Source of the DNA: Kiritimatiellia bacterium
GTDB taxonomy: Bacteria > Verrucomicrobiota > Kiritimatiellia > RFP12 > UBA1067
Assembly: GCA_017430155.1 (NCBI GenBank)
Contig: JAFRNO010000763.1
Location: 1-6,771, forward strand
Direction: 5' to 3'
Length of the DNA stretch: 6,771 nt
In this document: positions 1 to 4,471 of the stretch, in pieces
Layout: every line of letters starts with the position of its first letter
How positions within the stretch are numbered: the first letter of the stretch is position 1
Notes under the pieces: generated by a model
Told to the model about the DNA's origin: nothing
Databases searched by the model: none
Seen by the model: the letters and a program-made list of their open reading frames with translations, nothing else
Translations under genes and position numbers: made by a program

Positions 1-552
1 CATCTCCGTGACGCCGGCGAGGTGTCCGTCGGGTGTCACCTGGCAGATGCCGCGCGCGACGGAGCCGTGGTCGGAGAGCGTGAGGTCGAGCTTGTAGCCG
101 ACCATTGCGAAGCGGAGGGGGCGCGCGGCGGCGTCGACGCCGCTCAGGAAGGTTGCGAGGCGCGCGAAGGCGTCGCGGCCGTAGAAGTCGTCCGCATTGA
201 TCGCGGCGAAGGGCTCGTGCACCGCGTGGCGGGCGGCGCGGATCGCGTGCGCGGTGCCCCACGGCTTCGTGCGGCCTTCGGGGACGGCGTAGGGGGCAGG
301 GAGGTCGTGGATGTCCTGGAAGGCGTAGTCGACTGGCAGGAGGCCCTCGTACTTCGCGCCGATCTGGCGGCGGAAGACCTCCTCGATGTCCTTGCGGATG
401 ATGAACACGACCTTGCCGAAGCCGGCGCGGTGCGCGTCGAACACGGAGTAGTCGAGGATGGCCTCGCCCGAAGGACCCACAGGGTCTACTTGCTTGAGGC
501 CGCCGTAGCGGGAGCCCATGCCTGCTGCAAGAACGACAAGTGTCGGTTTCAT
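1..552 (-). CDS. Nucleotidyltransferase (NDP-sugar pyrophosphorylase-like), N-terminal part
   Basis: Partial gene; 184 codons are visible and the C-terminus lies beyond base 1. The protein starts MKPTLVVLAAGMGSRYGGLK, the nucleotide-binding loop of the NTP_transferase family (G11-x-G13-x-R15 and K20), which forms NDP-sugars from a nucleoside triphosphate and a sugar phosphate. INADDFYG (residues 118-125) has the Asp pair expected to hold the catalytic metal and sugar phosphate. KPWGTAHA, about residues 95-102, resembles the base-contacting G-T-A-x-A segment. The enzyme should be cytosolic. Close relatives in gut Bacteroidota and PVC bacteria are often annotated only as nucleotidyltransferase, and the exact sugar cannot be read here. 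The start at 552-550 is supported by an AAAGGA ribosome site (complement 564-569, 11 nt upstream) and a promoter at 579-584. The family is certain; the substrate is unknown. Confidence 0.9.
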   Translation of the reverse strand, partial: MKPTLVVLAAGMGSRYGGLKQVDPVGPSGEAILDYSVFDAHRAGFGKVVFIIRKDIEEVFRRQIGAKYEGLLPVDYAFQDIHDLPAPYAVPEGRTKPWGTAHAIRAARHAVHEPFAAINADDFYGRDAFARLATFLSGVDAAARPLRFAMVGYKLDLTLSDHGSVARGICQVTPDGHLAGVTEM

Positions 553-578
553 GTTCTCAATGGTCCTTTCGCGCATCC

Positions 579-607
579 AGTATAGCAAAAAGCCCCCGCG
601 CTGCGGA
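579..607 (-). promoter_or_regulatory. Promoter of the nucleotidyltransferase gene
   Basis: On the minus strand TATACT (579-584) is a good -10 box, giving a predicted transcript start near 572 and a leader of about 20 nt. The hexamer 17 bp upstream, TCCGCA (602-607), is a poor -35. The spacer is occupied by the tRNA terminator hairpin, so either the promoter is weak or the -35 contact is dispensable. The -10 box matches the one in front of the tRNA. Confidence 0.6.
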
Positions 608-609
608 GG
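587..609 (-). terminator. Intrinsic terminator downstream of tRNA-Gln
   Basis: On the minus strand CCTCCGC (603-609) pairs with GCGGGGG (593-599) across the 3-nt loop AGC, giving 7 bp with one G-T wobble. It is followed by CTTTTT (587-592). It lies 9 bp past the CCA end of the tRNA, which is ordinary for tRNA transcripts. It also fills the spacer of the next promoter. Confidence 0.75.
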
Positions 610-617
610 TCTTGCAA

Positions 618-691
618 TGGTTGCCTCATAAGGACTCGAACCTTAACAAGCAGATTCAGAATCTGCGGTGCTACCATTACACCATGAGGCA
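618..691 (-). tRNA. tRNA-Gln (anticodon CTG)
   Basis: A 74-nt cloverleaf with every stem visible on the minus strand. The acceptor TGCCTCA (685-691) pairs with TGAGGCA (622-628). The D arm is GTG/CAC with TAATGGTAG in its loop. The anticodon stem GCAGA/TCTGC holds loop TTCTGAA, anticodon CTG at 657-659 (reads CAG). The T arm TAAGG/CCTTA has loop TTCGAGT. Discriminator A is followed by an encoded CCA (618-620). U1-A72 at the acceptor end agrees with known glutamine tRNA identity. Its promoter is at 713-741 and its terminator at 587-609, so it appears to be a single-gene transcript. Confidence 0.95.
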
Positions 692-712
692 ACGGGGTGA
701 AAATCGGCACAT

Positions 713-741
713 AGTATAGCAGAATCCCCCTGCGCGCGCAA
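713..741 (-). promoter_or_regulatory. Promoter of tRNA-Gln
   Basis: On the minus strand TTGCGC (736-741) and TATACT (713-718) are separated by exactly 17 bp. Predicted transcription start is near 706, about 15 nt before the mature tRNA 5' end. The -35 lies inside the hairpin-forming sequence at 725-747. Confidence 0.7.
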
Positions 742-747
742 GGGGGA
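725..747. repeat. Inverted repeat with alternating GC centre
   Basis: TCCCCCT (725-731) and AGGGGGA (741-747) are perfect complements. The central ten bases 731-740, TGCGCGCGCA, are themselves a perfect palindrome. On the plus strand the hairpin is followed by ATTTTG, giving it the look of a terminator, but no plus-strand gene precedes it here. It overlaps the tRNA -35 box. It may block leftward-to-rightward read-through into the chaperone promoter or simply be the tRNA promoter region. Function uncertain. Confidence 0.5.
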
Positions 748-765
748 ATTTTGCTCTCGCGCGGA

Positions 766-787
766 CGCATGCGATGGATCGCATGCG
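766..787. promoter_or_regulatory. 22-bp palindrome, candidate operator of the chaperone-effector unit
   Basis: CGCATGCGAT (766-775) and ATCGCATGCG (778-787) are perfect inverted arms around a GG centre. The symmetry stops exactly at ten base pairs on each side. The site ends 12 bp before the -35 hexamer at 800-805, placing it at roughly -69 to -48 of the predicted start, a usual position for a dimeric activator. It is not followed by a T-tract, so it is not an intrinsic terminator. A dimeric DNA-binding protein is inferred; its identity is unknown. Confidence 0.6.
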
Positions 788-799
788 GGCCGTTCCCTC

Positions 800-828
800 T
801 TGTAACCCGGCCGCGTCCGTGGTAAAAT
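800..828 (+). promoter_or_regulatory. Promoter of the chaperone-effector operon
   Basis: TTGTAA (800-805) and TAAAAT (823-828) are separated by 17 bp, with TGG just before the -10 giving an extended -10 form. The predicted start is near 835, leaving a leader of about 84 nt. The leader contains CGGAG (841-845) and CTCCG (862-866), which could pair as a small hairpin. The -10 region TGGTAAAATCATGGC (820-834) recurs almost exactly at 3741-3755. Confidence 0.7.
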
Positions 829-907
829 CATGGCGCCGTTCGGAGAAAAGTCTGTAACCTGCTCCGCCGCGGCGCGTTGACGGTACGTCTGAACGCAAGA
901 CAGAAAC

Positions 908-911
908 GGAG
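908..911 (+). promoter_or_regulatory. Ribosome binding site that fixes the chaperone start
   Basis: GGAG followed by a 7-nt spacer precedes the ATG at 919. An in-frame TTG at 877 has no such site, so the ATG is preferred. Confidence 0.7.
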
Positions 912-918
912 AAAGATC

Positions 919-1413
919 ATGACTGAACTCGAAACGGCTCTCAAGGAACTCGGCTCGAAGACCGGGCAGGACATCGCGCTCGACGAGAACGGATCCTGCA
1001 CGCTTGAACTCGCCGACGGACGGATGCTCCTTCTCCAGGAACGCGCCGACCTGAACGAGCTTGACTTCGTCGCCACCCTCGGCACCGTCCCCGACGAGGC
1101 CCGCGCGGTCGTCTTCACCGAACTTCTGGCCGCGAATTTCTACTGGAAGGAGACGTTCGGCGCCACGCTCTCCTGGAACTCCGACCTCGAGGAGGTCGTC
1201 CTCATCTATCCGCTTCCCCTCGCTTCCGTCTCGTCCGAATCCATAGAAACGATCTTCACGCGTTTCCTCGAACTCCAGGCCGTTTGGTCCGAACGCCTCG
1301 CCGGCCTTGTCGCCGACGCGCCGGATGACGAAGACGGCGAATACGACGATGACGGCTCCGACGGCGACGACGGCGACGGCGAAAAAGACGGCAGCCTGAT
1401 CATCAACCCCTAA
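919..1413 (+). CDS. CesT/SigE-type type III secretion chaperone with acidic tail
   Basis: A 164-aa acidic cytosolic protein. The order of segments fits the class I T3S chaperone fold: a first amphipathic helix (TELETALKELG), strands around residues 25-55 with the hallmark stretch CTLELADGRMLLL, then AVVFTELLAANFYWKETFGA (helix plus turn). Strands LSWNSDLEEVVLIYPLPL follow, and a last helix is around residues 103-128. The family works as homodimers that hold the N-terminus of an effector unfolded and guide it to the secretion ATPase. The next gene, 23 bp downstream in the same transcript, is an SopB/IpgD-like effector, so it is the obvious client. Residues 133-164 form an Asp/Gly-rich tail encoded by repeated GACGGC hexamers, beyond the core domain. 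No known chaperone is close enough by eye to give a gene symbol. The fold call is strong; the client is inferred. Confidence 0.85.
   Translation: MTELETALKELGSKTGQDIALDENGSCTLELADGRMLLLQERADLNELDFVATLGTVPDEARAVVFTELLAANFYWKETFGATLSWNSDLEEVVLIYPLPLASVSSESIETIFTRFLELQAVWSERLAGLVADAPDDEDGEYDDDGSDGDDGDGEKDGSLIINP
1333..1392 (+). repeat. GACGGC hexamer repeats in the chaperone tail
   Basis: Six exact GACGGC copies in 60 bp (starting at 1333, 1351, 1360, 1369, 1375 and 1387), all in one frame, encode Asp-Gly. They account for the acidic tail and could change length by slippage without shifting the frame. Confidence 0.75.
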
Positions 1414-1436
1414 CGCCGACGGCACTGGAGGTCCCC

Positions 1437-3689
1437 ATGCCCATTTCCATTAACCAGTTCAAGTCCTGGGCCGCAGCAAATCAGGACACGGCGGTTGCGA
1501 TCAACGGCAGAACGCAGACGCTCGAGGATGCCTCGAACCAAGTCGGCCTCTTGGACCGGATGTTCCGGCGCGGCGCCGTCAAGAACGTGCGCGGCGCCGT
1601 GATGGCGGACTTCACCCGCGCGCTCAGCGTCAGGTACGGCGTCTCCATCGCGCGGCAGGCACTCTCCGAAGCAGGCCTTTCCGAGACGTCGGAGCTCACG
1701 GGACGCACCATCTCCGCCGTCATCGCCAGCGCAAAGAACATCCGCGCGGGCGTGCTCGCACCGACCGCGACCCAAGACCTCCGCCTCGGCGGCGCGGTCC
1801 TCACGCCGGCGCAGATCAGAGTCTACGGACAGGCCGAGCGGACATGCCTGAGGCATTTCCGCAACCAGCGCGCCGTCGTCGTCGACATGCTCGGGGAGAC
1901 GCCGCTCGAGATGGCCGACTACCGCGATTTCGCAGACCGCGCGGCCGACGCCATCGCGAATCTCCGCACGCTCGCCAGAAACGTTCCGGCCGGCATCCCG
2001 GCGGCGGATTTCACGGCCGAAGTCAACGCCCTCATCACGGCGCTCACCGACAAGGTCGCCCAGGACGGCGCCCTCCTGGCCGACAAGCCGCTAGGCGACG
2101 ACGGCGTCCGCGACTTCAAGCACGTCTGGACCCAGGCCACGCTGAAGGCCCTGAACGCCCTCCGCTCCAACGCGAAGCAGCAGGTGACCAAAGACGCGAT
2201 CGCCGCCGCCATCACCAAGATCGGCAACGACATCCCCTCTTTCGAGGAGTCAATCCCGCTCACCACGGGCTTTGGCCCGTTTACCAAGAAAATCGAGGGG
2301 AAGGACTTCACGAAGGAGCACGGGCTTGTCGTCCGCCGCCTCGTCAGAGGAGAACTGGCGCGGCTGAGCTCCGAGCGGCTGGAGTTCCGCTCAAAGGACT
2401 TCTCGGCAATGCTCTCCCTCGGTTACCGGCGCACGCTCAACGAACAGCCCTGGTCGGTGATCGACAAGAAATTCGCGGCGACCGTGGGCGACCGTCCCGT
2501 CGAGCTGGAAAGCGTTATCGTGCCGTCGGAGAAGCTGGGGGCCGCACCGGGATCGTCTCGCGGTCCCATCGGCGACCTCTACCCCCCCGGGATCAGCGGC
2601 TACATGTGCCATACGGCAGACACCGACCACGCCGTGAACCTCTCCGTCTCCGGATTGACGGTCAAGGGGCCCTCTGGCAACCCGGAACTCGCGTTCCGCG
2701 GCGTCCGCCACGGCGTGCACTGCGCATGGGAGGTCCGTAACGCGACCGACCGCGCCGACGCGAACAGGCAGCGCGCCCGGGAGGCGGTGATCGCCGCCTT
2801 CATCGCGCAGCACGCCACCGCCTCGAATCCCCCGGGTCTGCACGACCTCGCGAATCTGCCGTCCGCGAACTTTCCCTCCTCCGGACCGGACCGCACGCCC
2901 GTCTTCACCATCGACATGGTCTCCGTCTCGCTGCTCACGCCCGACACGGCGCGCCACGCCTTCAAGAGCGGCTCGTCCTCGGACGAGCGCAGGATGCTCA
3001 TCGAACAGACCGCCGCGTGGAACGACGTGGCGCGCGACGGCGTCACCTTCACGTTCCAGGGGCAGACGATACATGTCATGCCGCGGATCCGCACCTTCAA
3101 CTTCGGCGTCAACGCGGGCGCCGTGAAGTACAGCGCCATCGCGTCGAACGCGGCGGGCGGCTGGAACCTTTCGGACAGGATGAACGAGCAGGCGCTCGTG
3201 GATCTCCAGCGGGACGTCGCGGCGTTTCTCCAGAATCCGGCGAAGCCGCAGGCCGCGAAGGACGCGGTCCGGACGCTCCTCGCGCAATGCGAGCAGGTCC
3301 TGGGCGTCCACGGCGAGCGGCGCGACGCCAACGACGCCTACAAGGTGGCCGCCCGCATCGCGGTGCTCGCGCACCTCATCGGCGGCGTGCCCTGCTGGAA
3401 CTGCAAGAGCGGCAAGGACCGTACGGGCCAGATGGACGTGGAGTGCAAGTTCCTCGCCACGCTCATCGCCCGCGGCGAGCCCATCCCCGCCCCCGGCGCG
3501 ACGCTCACGGGTGACCAGATGGGGCTCTTCCGGTCGATCGCGTTCAAAGGCGGCAACTTCGAGGTCCAGAAGGCGAACACGGGCTTTGCCGGCTTCAAGA
3601 CCGGCGGGGTCAGCTCGATCGTCGCGCGCCTCGGAGGCAAGATATTCCGCAGGTTCCACGCCGGCGGCTCGTCCTATGTGGGGGTCTGA
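1437..3689 (+). CDS. SopB/SigD/IpgD-like inositol-phosphate phosphatase, putative type III effector
   Basis: A 750-aa protein with no signal peptide or membrane segment. Residues 653-664 read CWNCKSGKDRTG, the CX5R phosphatase loop of SopB/IpgD, with nucleophile C656 and phosphate-binding R662. Supporting blocks in family order are GISGYMCHTADTDHAVNL (385-402), FRGVRHGV (420-427), FNFGVN (554-559) and GGNFEVQKANTG near the C-terminus. SopB and IpgD are injected into host cells, where they act on phosphoinositides such as PI(4,5)P2 and alter membrane ruffling, vacuole traffic and survival signalling. They are about 540-560 aa; the extra length here lies mainly in the first 300 residues, largely helical and unlike anything I recognise. 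The N-terminus should hold the secretion signal and chaperone-binding region. Start: GGAGGT (1427-1432), 4 nt before the ATG, the only sensible choice. The chaperone gene directly upstream supports T3S delivery. Phosphatase family is near certain; substrate and secretion are inferred. Confidence 0.9.
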   Translation: MPISINQFKSWAAANQDTAVAINGRTQTLEDASNQVGLLDRMFRRGAVKNVRGAVMADFTRALSVRYGVSIARQALSEAGLSETSELTGRTISAVIASAKNIRAGVLAPTATQDLRLGGAVLTPAQIRVYGQAERTCLRHFRNQRAVVVDMLGETPLEMADYRDFADRAADAIANLRTLARNVPAGIPAADFTAEVNALITALTDKVAQDGALLADKPLGDDGVRDFKHVWTQATLKALNALRSNAKQQVTKDAIAAAITKIGNDIPSFEESIPLTTGFGPFTKKIEGKDFTKEHGLVVRRLVRGELARLSSERLEFRSKDFSAMLSLGYRRTLNEQPWSVIDKKFAATVGDRPVELESVIVPSEKLGAAPGSSRGPIGDLYPPGISGYMCHTADTDHAVNLSVSGLTVKGPSGNPELAFRGVRHGVHCAWEVRNATDRADANRQRAREAVIAAFIAQHATASNPPGLHDLANLPSANFPSSGPDRTPVFTIDMVSVSLLTPDTARHAFKSGSSSDERRMLIEQTAAWNDVARDGVTFTFQGQTIHVMPRIRTFNFGVNAGAVKYSAIASNAAGGWNLSDRMNEQALVDLQRDVAAFLQNPAKPQAAKDAVRTLLAQCEQVLGVHGERRDANDAYKVAARIAVLAHLIGGVPCWNCKSGKDRTGQMDVECKFLATLIARGEPIPAPGATLTGDQMGLFRSIAFKGGNFEVQKANTGFAGFKTGGVSSIVARLGGKIFRRFHAGGSSYVGV

Positions 3690-3720
3690 CCGCGGGCCGT
3701 CGCGCGCGCGCAATTTCCAG

Positions 3721-3749
3721 TTCACGGCGGGGCCAAGTTTTGGTAAAAT
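3721..3749 (+). promoter_or_regulatory. Promoter of the ABC operon
   Basis: TAAAAT (3744-3749) preceded by TGG forms an extended -10, and TTCACG (3721-3726) stands 17 bp upstream as a 4/6 match to TTGACA. Predicted start is about 3756, only a few bases before the first codon. GGGCCA (3730-3735) and TGGCCC (3752-3757) are 6-bp inverted arms flanking the -10 box and may form a weak operator. Confidence 0.65.
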
Positions 3750-3760
3750 AATGGCCCTTG

Positions 3761-4471
3761 ATGCTAGAGGTCAAAAACATATCCTTTTCCTGGGGACGCG
3801 CGCCGCTGCTGGACGACGTCTCCTTCACCGTCGCGCCGGGCGAGACGGTGGCGCTCGTGGGCGCGAACGGGGCGGGCAAGACGACGCTCCTGCGCATCCT
3901 CGCCGGCGTGTGCCTTCCGTCGTCCGGCACCGTGGTGGCGGACGCGGCGGACATGCTCCGCGCGCCGATGCGGTACCGCCGCCTCCTGGGCTACCTGCCC
4001 GAGTCGGCGCCCGTGGAGCCCGGCATGACGGTGAAGGGCTACCTGAAGTACCGCGCGAACCTCAAGGGCGAGATGCAGAAGAAGATCCGCCACCGCGTGC
4101 TGGAGGCGATGGAGCTGTGCGGGCTTGAAGCGCGCGCGGATGCGCGCGTGGACAACCTGTCGCAGGGGCTGCGCAAGCGCGTGGCGCTGGCGGAGGCGAT
4201 TCTCCTGCGCCCGCGCTTCTTGTTCCTGGACGACCTGCTCGCGGGCCTGGACGCTGAGACGCGCCTCTCGGTGGGGCGCATCCTCCGGTCCGTCTCGTCG
4301 TTTGCGGCCACGGTCGTCTCCGGGCATGAGCTGGACGAGCTCGAGGGCTTTGCGACGAAGTTCCTGGCGCTGAAGGGCGGGCGCCTCCTGAATGCGAAGA
4401 CGGCGGCCGGCGTGCGGGCGCTGCTGACGGCCGCGCCGGCGCGGAAGGAAGAAGGGGAGGCCGAGGGATGA
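3761..4471 (+). CDS. ABC transporter ATP-binding protein, GldA-like
   Basis: A 236-aa nucleotide-binding domain that would energise the membrane protein encoded next. Walker A is GANGAGKTT (34-42). The Q-loop region GYLPES is the variant usual in GldA/NatA-type ATPases. The signature is LSQGLRKR (133-140) rather than LSGGQ. Walker B is FLFLDDLLAGLD (153-164), where the usual catalytic Glu is Asp158. H189 in SGHELDE is the switch histidine. ATG at 3761 is chosen; TTG at 3758 is an in-frame alternative adding one residue. Neither has a Shine-Dalgarno sequence, and the predicted transcript start lies about five bases upstream, suggesting leaderless translation. The stop overlaps the next start (ATGA, 4468-4471). 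The family is certain; the exported substrate is unknown, and GldA is a resemblance only. Confidence 0.92.
   Translation: MLEVKNISFSWGRAPLLDDVSFTVAPGETVALVGANGAGKTTLLRILAGVCLPSSGTVVADAADMLRAPMRYRRLLGYLPESAPVEPGMTVKGYLKYRANLKGEMQKKIRHRVLEAMELCGLEARADARVDNLSQGLRKRVALAEAILLRPRFLFLDDLLAGLDAETRLSVGRILRSVSSFAATVVSGHELDELEGFATKFLALKGGRLLNAKTAAGVRALLTAAPARKEEGEAEG

Noticed and set aside
22..585. Plus-strand open frame of 187 codons at the left end
   Set aside because: It is the antisense of the nucleotidyltransferase gene and has no recognisable protein features.
618..691. tRNA-Gln as the integration site of a genomic island carrying the effector module
   Set aside because: Integration normally uses the tRNA 3' end, which faces the nucleotidyltransferase gene, while the effector lies on the 5' side. 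No integrase, direct repeat of the tRNA end or mobile element is visible.
877..918. Upstream TTG start for the chaperone adding 14 residues
   Set aside because: It has no ribosome site, the added residues are basic and unlike the family, and the ATG at 919 has GGAG at the right spacing.
3690..3720. Possible terminator after the effector gene
   Set aside because: GC-rich repeats around 3690-3712 can pair weakly, but no convincing stem with a T-tract is visible; the effector transcript may end elsewhere or run into the ABC operon.
2391..3725. A 444-codon open frame on the minus strand opposite the effector gene
   Set aside because: It mirrors the effector frame that carries the phosphatase motifs, and its Arg-rich composition is typical of a shadow frame.
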